Of a stretch of DNA of 64,000 nt, positions 9,123-20,046 are shown in pieces (within the stretch, counting starts at the first letter, position 1; each line of letters opens with the position of its first letter). The notes beneath the pieces are model-generated. The model saw only the letters and a list, made by a program, of their open reading frames with translations, was not told where the DNA came from and did no database searches. The DNA comes from Methanomicrobiaceae archaeon (GTDB taxonomy: Archaea; Halobacteriota; Methanomicrobia; Methanomicrobiales; Methanomicrobiaceae), in contig JARVGI010000002.1 of assembly GCA_029762625.1 (NCBI GenBank), positions 126,772-190,771 on the forward strand, given 5' to 3'. The position numbers and the translations under genes were made by a program.

Positions 9123-10525
9123 TGCGTTCCAGCAGTAACAGGGAATACTCGACCGTTGCAAAGGTCAGCGGACCGTTGATTGTGGTGCACCGGATCAGGG
9201 ATGTGGCGTACGGCGAGGTGGCGGAGATCAGGCTGCCATCCGGGGAAAAACGGCTGGGGCAGGTGCTTGAAGCGCGCAAAGACCTTGCCGTCGTGCAGGT
9301 GTTCGGCGGGACCCGTGATCTCGATACCGATATCACCTCCATCCGGTTTACGGGCTCATCGCTCAAAATGGCTGCATCGGAGGAGATGCTCGGGCGGATC
9401 CTCGACGGTGCCGCCCGGCCGCTGGACGCAGGCGAGGGCGTCATCCCCGAAGTGATGCTTGACATCCATGGATATCCTCTCAACCCGTATTCGAGAGACT
9501 TCCCGCGGGATTTCATCGAGACGGGCATTTCCTGCGTCGACGGGATGAATACCCTTGTCCGGGGGCAGAAACTGCCTATCTTCTCGGGAGCGGGGCTTCC
9601 CCACAACCAGCTTGCCGCCCAGATCACGCGGCAGGCGAGGGTTCTGGGAGAGGAGGAGGAATTTGCCGTGATATTCGCGGCGATGGGAATCACGCACGAG
9701 GAAGGGAATTTCTTTGTCAGGGATTTTCAGAATACCGGCGCCCTCGCCCGCACGGTGATCTTCCTCAACCTCGCCGACGACCCGGTGATCGAGCGGATCA
9801 TCACTCCGCGGCTTGCCCTGACCGCTGCGGAGTTTTTCGCGTTCGAGAAGGACATGCACGTGCTGGTCATCCTCACCGACATGACCAACTACTGCGAGGC
9901 ATTGCGGGAGATCGCCGCCTCACGCGAGGAGGTGCCCGGGCGCAGGGGCTATCCCGGGTACATGTACACCGATCTGGCCTCATTGTACGAGCGTGCGGGA
10001 CGTATCAGGGGTAAAACCGGCTCGATCACCCAGATGCCCATCCTGACCATGCCGGACGACGACATCACCCATCCCATCCCCGACCTCACCGGCTACATCA
10101 CGGAGGGGCAGATCGTGCTCTCCCGCGATCTCCACCGGAAAGGCATTTATCCGCCTATCGACGTCCTCCCCTGCCTCTCCCGCCTCATGCAGGGGGGGAT
10201 CGGCCTGGGACGGACGCGGGAAGATCACCCTGATGTCAACACCCAGCTTTATGCCGCATATGCGCGGGGGAGAAAGCTGCAGAGTCTTGTTGCCGTTGTC
10301 GGCGAAGAAGGCCTGAGCAGCACCGATCGCCAGTATCTCGCATTCTCCGACCGTTTTGAGAAGGAATTCGTCACCCAGGACTATACGGTGGGACGAAGCA
10401 TCGAGGAAACCCTCGAGACTGCATGGTCGCTCCTCTCCCTTCTCCCGGAATCGGAGTTGAAGAGGATCGACCGTGAGCTCATTGCCCGCTATCGCCCGAG
10501 GACGGAGGGGGAGCGCTATGCATAG
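9119..10525 (+). CDS. atpB: A-type ATP synthase non-catalytic subunit B, cluster 1
   Basis: This 468-residue protein begins [13 protein letters not shown] and has the degenerate nucleotide-binding segment [17 protein letters not shown], where a P-loop lysine is absent as expected for B. It also has [45 protein letters not shown], the strongest signature of the family (read as two adjacent motifs). Three B subunits alternate with three A subunits in the head. The start overlaps the atpA stop (ATGA). The stop is a TAG that overlaps the atpD start by eight bases, and this normal-length protein shows that TAG acts as an ordinary stop in this genome. Confidence 0.97.
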   Translation: MMRSSSNREYSTVAKVSGPLIVVHRIRDVAYGEVAEIRLPSGEKRLGQVLEARKDLAVVQVFGGTRDLDTDITSIRFTGSSLKMAASEEMLGRILDGAARPLDAGEGVIPEVMLDIHGYPLNPYSRDFPRDFIETGISCVDGMNTLVRGQKLPIFSGAGLPHNQLAAQITRQARVLGEEEEFAVIFAAMGITHEEGNFFVRDFQNTGALARTVIFLNLADDPVIERIITPRLALTAAEFFAFEKDMHVLVILTDMTNYCEALREIAASREEVPGRRGYPGYMYTDLASLYERAGRIRGKTGSITQMPILTMPDDDITHPIPDLTGYITEGQIVLSRDLHRKGIYPPIDVLPCLSRLMQGGIGLGRTREDHPDVNTQLYAAYARGRKLQSLVAVVGEEGLSSTDRQYLAFSDRFEKEFVTQDYTVGRSIEETLETAWSLLSLLPESELKRIDRELIARYRPRTEGERYA

Positions 10526-11159
10526 AAAAGGGATACGCGGGGTCCGGCCGACACGTATCGAACTGCTGAAACTGAGAAAACGGGAAGTTCTGGCACAGAA
10601 AGGGCATGACCTGCTGGAAGAAAAACGCGACGCCATGGTCATCGAATTGTTCCGCCTGCTCAATGATTTCCGCAACCGGCGGCGTGCGCTCGACATCGCG
10701 ATGAGCGATGCGTATACAAAGCTGGAACTGGCGCAAATGGCGGTGGGAAACCGGAAACTGCGGGAAATTTCCTGCGGTGTTCCGCCGAAGGGCGAGATAG
10801 TGATCGATGTGCGGCACATCATGGGCGTCGGCATGCCGGTGGTCCGTGCCGCCGGGCCGCCTCCCTCCTCCCGGCTCCGGGGATACGGCTATGCCTTCAC
10901 GTCCGCCGCGGTGGATGAGGCTGCGGACAGATTCGAGCGGGTATACGGGGAGGCGCTCAGCCTTGCGGAGATGGAAGGATCCCTGGTGCGGCTGGCGCAG
11001 GAGATCGAGCGGACCAAACGGCGGGTGAATGCGCTCGAATCGATCGTGATCCCGCAGCTGCAGGCAACGCAGAAACATATCGAGACCCATCTCGAGGAGC
11101 TGGAACGTGAAGACATCTTCAGAAGAAAGCGGACAAAGATGCTGCTGCAAAAAACCTGA
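10518..11159 (+). CDS. atpD: A-type ATP synthase subunit D (central shaft), cluster 1
   Basis: This roughly 213-residue helical protein has the diagnostic N-terminus [32 protein letters not shown] (abbreviated) and the C-terminal [23 protein letters not shown], the two long helices of the rotating shaft. The ATG at 10518 is chosen over an earlier GTG-type start at 10473. It follows GGAGGGGGAGCGCT and leaves only eight bases of overlap with atpB, and it aligns with the other D subunit in the window. The last 15 residues are basic ([13 protein letters not shown]). It is followed after 18 bases by a small membrane-protein gene. Confidence 0.95.
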   Translation: MHRKGIRGVRPTRIELLKLRKREVLAQKGHDLLEEKRDAMVIELFRLLNDFRNRRRALDIAMSDAYTKLELAQMAVGNRKLREISCGVPPKGEIVIDVRHIMGVGMPVVRAAGPPPSSRLRGYGYAFTSAAVDEAADRFERVYGEALSLAEMEGSLVRLAQEIERTKRRVNALESIVIPQLQATQKHIETHLEELEREDIFRRKRTKMLLQKT

Positions 11160-11177
11160 ACCGGGGAGTGCATTGCG

Positions 11178-11342
11178 ATGCGGAATGGCAGGGTGAATGA
11201 TCCGTGGCTCGAGCACCTGTTGCACCGTCCTGACGTGCAGGCGCGGGTGCAGATCGTCATCCTTCTTGCACAGCTCTCCTCGCTCGCAGGTCTCGCCGCA
11301 GGAGTCCTCCTCCTCGTGGTGTACTGTGCCTTTCCCGGGTAG
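11178..11342 (+). CDS. Small membrane protein at the end of ATPase cluster 1
   Basis: This 54-residue frame lies 18 bases after atpD, with a GGGGAG sequence upstream of its ATG. It has a short charged N-terminus (RNGRVNDPWLEHLLHRPDVQARVQ) and one strong hydrophobic segment (VILLAQLSSLAGLAAGVLLLVVYC, described in two overlapping pieces), so it is a likely single-pass or hairpin membrane protein. Methanosarcina aha operons end with a small gene, ahaG, after ahaD; this gene has the same position, but homology is not established. The minus-strand cluster has no equivalent after its atpD. It could be an assembly factor or accessory stator peptide; that is inference. Confidence 0.6.
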   Translation: MRNGRVNDPWLEHLLHRPDVQARVQIVILLAQLSSLAGLAAGVLLLVVYCAFPG

Positions 11343-11480
11343 CCGGCCGCACATGATCGGTCGCTCCCCCCCGCTGCGGCGCACGCGGGTCTTGGTGGTA
11401 GTGCCGGGCATGAGGGGGCGACTTTTTATTCTTCAAAAGGTAGAAAACATTTCCAGAGGAAGCTCACGGAATGAAGGTAC

Positions 11481-11816
11481 ATGCCGGAAATTACCGACGA
11501 TGAACTTGGCAGGAGGATGTTCCAGATCCGCAAGGAGCGTCACGTAGAGGAGACGATCGATAAAATCCGTCACTCCCTTGGAGACGAATGGACGGCAATC
11601 CCCCACGAAGAAAAGAAAGTCCTCCAGGATCTGCTCGGGGATGCGTGGATCGCCATCGGGCGGCAGGAATGGGGACGGTACGCGTTCAGCAGGCTCACAA
11701 AGGCGGATCTGGATAGGCTGATCGGTATCGGGTATGCAAGGGAACAGAAGAATATCCAGGAATCAGCCGCTATTGAAGAGGTAAAGGCAGTACTTTCCCA
11801 TACCCTGCAGCCCTAG
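11481..11816 (+). CDS. Small helical protein, function unknown
   Basis: This 111-residue soluble, charged protein (begins MPEITDDELGRRMFQIRKER) has no recognised domain and no membrane helix. It lies in the 490 bases between the 3' ends of the two ATPase clusters, with its own AT-rich element (CTTTTTATTCTT, about 11421-11432) and an AAGGT sequence just before the ATG, so it may be transcribed independently. Its stop lies 16 bases from the 3' end of the opposing atpD. It contains a regular helical layout (EEKKVLQDLLGDAWIAIGRQEW, then SRLTKADLDRLIGIGYARE). An ATG at 11472 is in another frame. I do not recognise it. Confidence 0.6.
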   Translation: MPEITDDELGRRMFQIRKERHVEETIDKIRHSLGDEWTAIPHEEKKVLQDLLGDAWIAIGRQEWGRYAFSRLTKADLDRLIGIGYAREQKNIQESAAIEEVKAVLSHTLQP

Positions 11817-11832
11817 CAGGGGCGGTCCGGTT

Positions 11833-12531
11833 TCATGCGGTCTTGATGGCGGCATCCCCGAGTGCGTGCTGTGGAAGAGGGGCGGTTTTCTCCTTCTTTG
11901 CTTTCTTTTTCCGGTCCAGTATTTTTTTCACTTTTTTCAGCCTGAAGAGGTCCTCCCGTTCCCGCTCTTCGATGGTGATCCTGATGTATTTTGCCTGTTT
12001 CTGGAGTTCCGGAATCATCACCTGGTCGAGTGCGTTCACCCTTCGACGGGTCATCTGGATCTCCCCGCCAAGCCTCCTCAACGCGGTTTCCGTCTCTGCA
12101 AGCGAGATGATGAGATCCAGCTCGCGTTCAAATTTTTCCGCCGCCTCGTCGATGCGTCCGCTCACGCCGATGATGCTGTAGCCCCGCTCGCAGATGGTGC
12201 GCGAGACGCTCTGTTTCTCGATCACCGGCACCGGCACGCCCATGATATTTTTCCCCTTGATATCCAGGCTTATGAAACGCTTGGCGGCAAATGATGCCGA
12301 TGACAGGGCAACCGGATCATCGACCGCCTTTGCCGCGAGCAGGGAGCGCTGTGCCGATTCCGAAAGTATACCGAGGTCTTTTCGGGAATCTGACACCATA
12401 TCCATGAGCTGGAATAATTCATGGATGAGCGCATCCATCTTCTCTTTGAGGAGGTCCCTTCCCTGCTCTGCGAGGCGGATCTGCGCATTTTTTTTAATGA
12501 GCTCCATCCGCGTCGGATTAACCTGCTCCAC
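11833..12531 (-). CDS. atpD: A-type ATP synthase subunit D (central shaft), cluster 2
   Basis: This roughly 232-residue protein carries [22 protein letters not shown] at the start and [19 protein letters not shown] near the end, the shaft signatures of subunit D. The C-terminus is a long basic tail ([17 protein letters not shown]) extending about 20 residues beyond the cluster 1 copy. The GTG at 12531 gives the expected family start and follows GGGGAGG; an ATG at 12549 without a clear ribosome site is the alternative. Either way it overlaps the end of atpB. It is the last gene of the minus-strand cluster. Confidence 0.95.
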   Translation of the reverse strand: MEQVNPTRMELIKKNAQIRLAEQGRDLLKEKMDALIHELFQLMDMVSDSRKDLGILSESAQRSLLAAKAVDDPVALSSASFAAKRFISLDIKGKNIMGVPVPVIEKQSVSRTICERGYSIIGVSGRIDEAAEKFERELDLIISLAETETALRRLGGEIQMTRRRVNALDQVMIPELQKQAKYIRITIEEREREDLFRLKKVKKILDRKKKAKKEKTAPLPQHALGDAAIKTA

Positions 12532-13929
12532 GCGCCTCCCCCCCTGCATAGTGCGGATGGTATTTCTGGATGAACTCCATCTTCACCCTCTTTAATTCGT
12601 ACTCGGGCAGCAATGAGAAGAGTTCCCACGCAATCTCGAGGGTCCTCCCGATGCTCCGGTCTTCGTTCCCCTGGGAAACGAACTCCTTTTCGAATTTGTC
12701 CGCAAAGTTCAGGTATTTCTTATCCACCTCGGTCAGCGCCTCTTCGCCGACGATGGAAACCAGTCTGCGGAGATCCCGCCCGTAGGCATAGGACGCATAG
12801 AGCTGGTCTGCCACGTTGCGATGGTCTTCGCGTGTCTTTTCCGGCCCTATCCCGAGGTTCATCAGGCGTGAAAGACAGGGGAGGACATCGATGGGCGGTT
12901 TTGCACCGCGCCGGAAGAGGTCACGGGAGAGCACGATCTGCCCCTCCGTGATGTAGCCGGTGAGATCGGGAACCGGGTGGGTGATGTCGTCATCCGGCAT
13001 GGTCAGGATGGGGATCTGGGTGATTGATCCCCTGTTTCCCGTAATGCGTCCCGCCCGCTCGTACAGTGAGGCCAGATCGGTGTACATGTACCCCGGATAG
13101 CCCCGCCGCCCCGGCACCTCTTCGCGTGCCGTCGATATCTCCCGCAGGGCTTCACAGTAATTTGTCATGTCGGTGAGGATGACCAGCACGTGGAGACCGT
13201 GGGCGAATGCGAGGAATTCGGCGGTGGTGAGAGCGCACCGGGGCGTGGCAATCCTCTCGATGGTCGGGTCGTCGGCGAGGTTCATGAAAAACACCACCCT
13301 CTCCAGCGCCCCGCTGCGCTCGAAATCCCGCATAAAGAAGGATGCCTCCTTGTGCGTGATCCCCATCGCCGCGAACACCACGGCGAACTGCTCCCCTTCC
13401 CCCAGCACCTTTGCCTGCCGCGCGATCTGGGCGGCAAGTTCGTTGGCGGGGAGTCCCGCCCCCGAGAAAATGGGCAGTTTCTGCCCCCGGACCAGGGTAT
13501 TCAGCGCATCGATTGCCGAAACGCCGGTCTGGATGAAGTCGGAGGGTTTATCACGGGCATAGGGATTGATAGGCATGCCGTTGATGGCAAGGCAATCTTC
13601 GGGGACAACTGGCGGGCCCCCGTCCCGCGGGATCCCGATCCCGTTCAGGATCCGCCCGAGCATGTCGTACCCGACAAAGATCTTCGGCGGTTCGCCGGTG
13701 AACCTGACCTTCGTCTTCAGGTCGTCAATCCCGCTGGTTCCTTCATATACCTGTATGATTGCCACCTCGCCGGAGACATCGAGCACCTGCCCCGTCCGCT
13801 CTTCGCCGTCGGGTGCCGTGATCTTTGCGATCTCGCCGTATGAGACCCCTTTCGGACTTTCGACAAATATGAGGGGTCCGGAGACGTAATTGACCGTTTT
13901 ATATTCCTTGGAAGCAAGGCCCTGCTGCA

Positions 13930-13930
<1 letters not shown>
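12518..13930 (-). CDS. atpB: A-type ATP synthase non-catalytic subunit B, cluster 2
   Basis: This 470-residue protein has the family start [14 protein letters not shown], the degenerate loop [17 protein letters not shown], and the [17 protein letters not shown] and [22 protein letters not shown] motifs. It is clearly homologous to the plus-strand B but differs at many positions even in the conserved core, for example [20 protein letters not shown] against [20 protein letters not shown]. The start overlaps the atpA stop (TAATG). The C-terminus ends in a short Gly-rich tail that overlaps the atpD start region. Confidence 0.97.
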
Positions 13931-15669
<1,739 letters not shown>

Positions 15670-15674
15670 GCCCT

Positions 15675-15992
15675 TCACCCCACCACGATGTTGTACCCGA
15701 TTGCTTTCCTGAGCAGTTGCTCGATATACCGCGACCGATCGGCCCCCCTCGTTCCCACGGGAATGGGAATGATGATGGGCCGGTAGGTCTTCTCGATCCT
15801 GTCCATCAGCCGTTCATCGACCATTGCCATGAAATCCTCGTTTACGGCGACGATGCCGGTATCGTCCTTTAAAAGGAGGGTGGGGAGCACGGTGCGCGCC
15901 TCTTCGAGGGTTGCGATTTCCAGCACGTCCACACCCGCCAGACGGAATCCCGGCGCGGTATCCGGATCGGTCACCACGACAAATTTATACAT
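15675..15992 (-). CDS. atpF: A-type ATP synthase subunit F (central stalk), cluster 2
   Basis: This 105-residue protein begins [21 protein letters not shown], the subunit F Rossmann start, with the strand [17 protein letters not shown] in the middle. The ATG at 15992 is chosen because AAGGAGGAGGTG lies 5-10 bases upstream, and it overlaps the atpC stop by eight bases. An open frame reaches further upstream but would run deep into atpC. The C-terminal helix ([20 protein letters not shown]) is typical. It couples translationally to atpA. Confidence 0.93.
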   Translation of the reverse strand: MYKFVVVTDPDTAPGFRLAGVDVLEIATLEEARTVLPTLLLKDDTGIVAVNEDFMAMVDERLMDRIEKTYRPIIIPIPVGTRGADRSRYIEQLLRKAIGYNIVVG

Positions 15993-17034
15993 AGAGCACC
16001 TCCTCCTTGATCTCCTCTTCGGGCAGGTACGCGCCTTTACAGTGGGAAATAATGCGGATATTGGCGATTTCGTTGTTTTTTGCCACGATATACGCGATCG
16101 CTCCGGCAATGCTCAGGGGATCGCCCCGAAACATCTGGATCCCCTGATCGATGATATACCGGTCAAGCTCTTTCTCGTATTCGGAAATCGTCTCGTTTCC
16201 CACGTTTTTTTCCGGCAATGTGCTGAGAAACGAATACGGCGTATCCCGCAGTGCCGATCTGGCGGCACGGATCGACCCGCTGTTCAGGAGATCGAGCAGC
16301 GCCGGCATGTCCAGGGCCTTGCCCCCTTCGATGAGCACGTTCTTTCCGTCCTCGGGTTTCACCCCGTCCCGGATGAGCCGCAGGACGCTCTTGATATTGA
16401 CCACGTCGATCTCGGTGGTGAGAAGATCCCGCGCCTTCCTGTCGTCGACGGATCTCCCGGCAAGCAGCCGGAGTGCGCGCTCGTAATAGAACCGGTCGAG
16501 AGCGTATTCAAGAATGGCCAGATCCTTTTTTTCCGCGTATTTGCCGAACCGTTCCGTCAGGGGCCGTGCATAGTCGCTCCCCCATGTGGCAAGGAGATCG
16601 ATCACGCCCCGGACGTCGGGCTGCCTGACCAGTTCGAGCAACGTCACCTCGTCCAGCTGTCCTGCCGGCACCAAACAGGCAAGAATCTCATCGGCCGGGG
16701 CATTGATATTTTTCCCCCTCATAATGGTCTTGATGTTCTGGATGTCCCATTTTTCGAGGAAAATACGCACATGTCTCTCGAATTTCTCATTCATGACCAG
16801 CGATAACAGCAGCCTGTACGTCTGCACGAGATGATGGCGCAGTGCCTGATCGATGAGGCCCAGTCCCGACGACTGGACGCTCGCCTTTTCGATTCCCTCG
16901 TGATAGGAAGTTTTTTCGAGCTCGGTGATGATCGCATCGATATCGGGCTTTTTCATCAATTTCTCGAAAAACTCGCGATCCATCAGGTGGCGCTTCATTC
17001 CTCGAACCCGTGCATTCACGTATTCGATGTACAC
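15985..17034 (-). CDS. atpC: A-type ATP synthase subunit C (central stalk socket), cluster 2
   Basis: This 349-residue protein is of normal family length, with the standard start YIEYVNARVRGMKRHLMD and no N-terminal membrane helix, unlike the cluster 1 copy. Helical repeats carry WDIQNIKTIMRGK, TEIDVVNIKSVLRLIRDG and a C-terminal KNNEIANIRIISHCK, the spaced NIK/NIR motifs of the family. The GTG at 17034 is preferred: it follows GGTGAT, lies directly after the atpE stop (17036) and gives the family N-terminus. An ATG at 17064 would overlap atpE by 29 bases. It links the F-D shaft to the K ring. Confidence 0.93.
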   Translation of the reverse strand: MYIEYVNARVRGMKRHLMDREFFEKLMKKPDIDAIITELEKTSYHEGIEKASVQSSGLGLIDQALRHHLVQTYRLLLSLVMNEKFERHVRIFLEKWDIQNIKTIMRGKNINAPADEILACLVPAGQLDEVTLLELVRQPDVRGVIDLLATWGSDYARPLTERFGKYAEKKDLAILEYALDRFYYERALRLLAGRSVDDRKARDLLTTEIDVVNIKSVLRLIRDGVKPEDGKNVLIEGGKALDMPALLDLLNSGSIRAARSALRDTPYSFLSTLPEKNVGNETISEYEKELDRYIIDQGIQMFRGDPLSIAGAIAYIVAKNNEIANIRIISHCKGAYLPEEEIKEEVLYV

Positions 17035-17035
17035 G

Positions 17036-17620
17036 CTAATCACCAAAGAGCGTCGAAAAAACATCCATTCTCAGCGTCTCCTTTGACCTTTCAAGTCTTG
17101 ATTCGAGCGTATTTCGGACGACAATGCGTCCATCGGGCGAACTGGCGTCCAGTCCGCCGATGCAGGTGATGTCATCTACAACCTCACAATGAAGGCCGAT
17201 TTCATCGACGATGCTCCGGCAGAGGTCCGCATCCCGTGCGTCGATATGCAGCCTGATGTCCTGCTCATCCAGTGTCCGCACCGCTTCTTCGAGCAGATGT
17301 CGAAATGTCGTTGCATAAGAGGATGAGTTCCGTATCCCTTCCAGTTCATGCCGTGCAGTGTCGAATGCCATCTCGAAGAGCCGGTTCTGTTCCAGGGTCG
17401 TCGCCGTTTTTGCCTCATGTGCGGCCTTGTAGCGCTGCATGACTCGTTCGCGCGCAACCGTTCTGGCAGCCTGCTCCCTGGTACGGCTCACGATGCTTTC
17501 TGCTTTTTTCCCTGCTTCCTCCCGCGACCTTGCTGCCTCTGCCTCACTATTTGTTCTGATCCGACTGATCTCTTCTGCGGAGTGCTCCTCCATTTCCCGC
17601 TTCAACTGGTCGAGTTTCAT
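17036..17620 (-). CDS. atpE: A-type ATP synthase subunit E (peripheral stalk), cluster 2
   Basis: This 194-residue protein has an extended charged helix (QLKREMEEHSAEEISRIRTN and on, to about residue 110) followed by the C-terminal domain with CIGGLDASSPDGRIVVRNTLESRLERS, diagnostic of subunit E. Its ATG overlaps by four bases the stop of a short open frame that fills the gap after atpK. The heterodimer of E and H forms the outer stalks. The TAG stop is immediately followed by the atpC start. Confidence 0.93.
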   Translation of the reverse strand: MKLDQLKREMEEHSAEEISRIRTNSEAEAARSREEAGKKAESIVSRTREQAARTVARERVMQRYKAAHEAKTATTLEQNRLFEMAFDTARHELEGIRNSSSYATTFRHLLEEAVRTLDEQDIRLHIDARDADLCRSIVDEIGLHCEVVDDITCIGGLDASSPDGRIVVRNTLESRLERSKETLRMDVFSTLFGD

Positions 17621-17760
17621 TCCTCATCCACCATTCCCGGTCCCCCGGGGTTCCTGCATTCCATGCGCATGCGGTGGTTTTCCACCGGAATAATGCGCAA
17701 TGGAATGACCGGCTCTTCTGCGGTCGCGTTCAGACTGACGACCAGCCATCGTCCTTCCGT
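17617..17760 (-). other. Unassigned open frame between atpK and atpE, in frame with atpK
   Basis: Directly after the TGA stop of atpK the same frame stays open for 47 codons and ends in a TGA overlapping the atpE start (ATGA). The translation includes RWLVVSLNATAEEPVIPLR and ends NPGGPGMVDEE, and about two thirds of its third positions are G or C, which looks coding. There is no ATG near its beginning; in-frame starts would be GTG (VENHRMRM) or internal ATGs. A competing 41-codon ATG frame begins just after GGAAGGACG but looks less protein-like. It may be a short accessory peptide, a decayed gene, or a readthrough tail of K. Confidence 0.3.
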
Positions 17761-17973
17761 TCACAGGACCAGTATCATTGCGGCGACCACGAACCCTAAA
17801 ATGACCATCGTTTCCGGGATAGCTTCAAGAATTATCACCGCTCCCGTGAGTTCGGGATTTTCTGCAATTGTTCCTGCCCCTGCGGCTCCGATACGACTCT
17901 GTGCCCAGGCAGTACTGATTGCGCTGACACTGATTGCGAGTGCCGCTCCCAGTGCTACTCCTGTATCCACCAT
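17761..17973 (-). CDS. atpK: A-type ATP synthase subunit K, single-hairpin rotor proteolipid
   Basis: This 70-residue protein is two helices only, the ordinary proteolipid form. The ion carboxylate is Glu54 in IPETMVILGF, and the partner Gln25 in helix 1 (AWAQSRIGAAG) aligns with Gln110 and Gln190 of the cluster 1 protein. The Thr after Glu is kept, but the next ligand position is Met56 rather than Gln, so the full Na+ ligand set is not present. Ion specificity cannot be settled from this; H+ or dual use is plausible. The gene is separated from atpI by 140 bases of AT-rich DNA with a likely promoter, which would help make the many copies needed per ring. A GGTGG sequence precedes the ATG. Confidence 0.93.
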   Translation of the reverse strand: MVDTGVALGAALAISVSAISTAWAQSRIGAAGAGTIAENPELTGAVIILEAIPETMVILGFVVAAMILVL

Positions 17974-18018
17974 GCTAAAACCACCATCTATACAAATATT
18001 TATTATTAATATAACTGG

Positions 18019-18030
18019 TATAAAAATATA
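18019..18030 (-). promoter_or_regulatory. Putative internal promoter for atpK of cluster 2
   Basis: The 140-base gap between atpI and atpK contains TATATTTTTATA (read on the minus strand) about 46 bases before the atpK ATG, in a run of AT-rich sequence from about 17995 to 18055. The spacing predicts a transcript start near 17995 and a leader of about 20 bases. The other cluster has no gap here (atpI and atpK overlap), so extra K expression would fit the need for more copies of a one-hairpin rotor subunit. Confidence 0.45.
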
Positions 18031-18113
18031 ATGATTAATGATGAAGAATATTGTTTGCCTCTCTCCTCGTTTCGTCCAACCAGTGAGAAGGAAAATGGGA
18101 ATGGGGGAAATCT

Positions 18114-20036
18114 CTAATTCGTACGCTCCTGCCGCTTGAAGGGGGTGTAGAACGTGCCGCCCCCTTCATAAAATTTCGAAAAGCACTCCACCACATGGAG
18201 ACGTATCGAATGCAGGGACGGGCTGAACATTGCCAGGACTATGTTTAAGGTATGCAGGAGTATTGCCATCGTCACCCCGATCAGCACGATCCCGAGTGCC
18301 CCGCCGAGCGTGTTTGCCACCATTGCCAGAATGACGGAGGCCATGCCAATCGCCATAAGTCGAGCATAGGATAGAATATTCCCAACGGTTCCCATGATTT
18401 CGATCAACCCCATCGGCCCGCCGCCATAGATGATGAGGGGGACCCCCACGATGAGCGCCACGATGCCCGCCGGGAGCAGCACCGGGGGGAGCGCTCCTGT
18501 AGCAGCGCCCAGTATGAGGATCAGACCGGAAATTGCGGAAATCATGCCTGCCTTTTCGGCAACATGCTTTCTGTTCTGCACGGCGATGGCATTCATGATC
18601 CCGAGGCCCAGCCCCAAAAACACGTGGAGGACCCCGATCGCCACGGCGAGAATCAGCATGGGCAGCATCGCCTCCATCCGGTTCAGGCTTATTCCCATGA
18701 CGTGAACAGGGTGGATCCAGCCCATGACCTCGCCCAGATCGCCGAAGAACTCTCCGTAGAGGAATCCGAAGAAGATGGTGGGAATCGAGCATATGATCAT
18801 GATATTCATGAGGCTCCGGAGCCATTCGAGGTCGGAAAACCGCCGTCGCATGATGAGGCCAAACCCGAGTATCACCAGCCCGTAGCCGATGTCACCGACC
18901 ATGAGGCCGAAAAACAGGGGGAAGAAGATGGCGAGAAACGGACTGGGGTCCACTTCAAGGTATTTGGGGGGGCGTACCAGCTGCATCAGGAACTCGAAAG
19001 GTTTGACAATTCTCGGATTTTCGTACAAAGTGGGGGCCAGATTATAGTCGTCGCGGCTCAGGCTGAGTTCGGTGACGACCACCCGGTTCCCGAATGTCCG
19101 GGCAAGCGCATCACTGGTCGCGGCCAGGTATTTTTCGGGCACCCAGCCCATGACCATGCAGGTGTGGTCGGTGTATCCGAAGTGGCCGAAGGCGTCAATC
19201 TCCTTCTTTTTATCGATAAGGATTTTTTCAAGGACGGACAGCTCAAGGTACCACTCCTCCGACAGGGAGGCGAGCTGCTCGTTGACAGAATCCCTTTCGG
19301 CGTTCGCCTGGCGGGTCTGCTCGTCGATCAACTCCAGAACTTCGTTGAAGGGCCTGCCCATGTATTCAGGAGGAAGCCGGACTTCATTGACATTCTTGGA
19401 GTAGATAAATGCATGGAAGGCATCCGCGTGCCGCTTGCTGAAGACGGTGATGGTGGCAATCGTCTCCTCATCGATCTCGGCGGATATGAGCTCGAACTGG
19501 TCGTCGGTGATCTGTTCAAGCTCCTCCCCGATGAGCCCGATCACGTCCTCAAACTCCTTCTGGATCAGGAGGACCGTTACTTCAAACCCCTCTAAAAACG
19601 GCAGCTGCTCCTCGAGGGGCTGGATTTTTCGGATGGTCTTTTCATACCGTTCCAGTGCGGCAACCCTGAACTGGAGATCGCTTTTTCTGGCTGCAAGGTC
19701 CCGCGTTGTTGTTTCAAGTTTCCGGAATACCTCATTCACCCGGTCAACAAGAGCTCCATGCTCCATCCAGTACAGCGTTTCGTAGATCTCATGTTCCTGC
19801 TCCCGGTCGACCCTGGTGGCGGGCAGGGTTCGAATCACCCCTCCGATTTTGACGAGCAATGCGGTGATGTCATCTCCGTATTCCGTCTTCCATCTTTTCA
19901 GGCCGATGGTCCGGGGGGAGAGCCGGTCGGTCACATCCTCAAGGTGCAGGGTACCCGTGTGATACAGCACGTCCACGATATTGTGGAATTCTTTCCTCGG
20001 GCCTACGACCAGAATGCCCTTCATTTTCAGGAGCAT
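18114..20036 (-). CDS. atpI: A-type ATP synthase subunit I (a-subunit), cluster 2
   Basis: This 640-residue protein has the soluble N-terminal arm (start MLLKMKGILVVGPRKEFHNIVDVLYHTGTLHLEDV, abbreviated family pattern) with long coiled-coil stretches, then a membrane half from about residue 360 (FLAIFFPLFFGLMVGDIGYG). LSYARLMAIGMAS contains the essential channel arginine (about R559). It has about eight membrane helices, including a run near LLILGAATGALPPVLLPAG. It follows atpH after 10 bases. Compared with the plus-strand copy, the soluble half is only weakly alike, while the membrane half keeps the family motifs. Confidence 0.95.
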   Translation of the reverse strand: MLLKMKGILVVGPRKEFHNIVDVLYHTGTLHLEDVTDRLSPRTIGLKRWKTEYGDDITALLVKIGGVIRTLPATRVDREQEHEIYETLYWMEHGALVDRVNEVFRKLETTTRDLAARKSDLQFRVAALERYEKTIRKIQPLEEQLPFLEGFEVTVLLIQKEFEDVIGLIGEELEQITDDQFELISAEIDEETIATITVFSKRHADAFHAFIYSKNVNEVRLPPEYMGRPFNEVLELIDEQTRQANAERDSVNEQLASLSEEWYLELSVLEKILIDKKKEIDAFGHFGYTDHTCMVMGWVPEKYLAATSDALARTFGNRVVVTELSLSRDDYNLAPTLYENPRIVKPFEFLMQLVRPPKYLEVDPSPFLAIFFPLFFGLMVGDIGYGLVILGFGLIMRRRFSDLEWLRSLMNIMIICSIPTIFFGFLYGEFFGDLGEVMGWIHPVHVMGISLNRMEAMLPMLILAVAIGVLHVFLGLGLGIMNAIAVQNRKHVAEKAGMISAISGLILILGAATGALPPVLLPAGIVALIVGVPLIIYGGGPMGLIEIMGTVGNILSYARLMAIGMASVILAMVANTLGGALGIVLIGVTMAILLHTLNIVLAMFSPSLHSIRLHVVECFSKFYEGGGTFYTPFKRQERTN

Positions 20037-20046
20037 GGCTCTTCAC

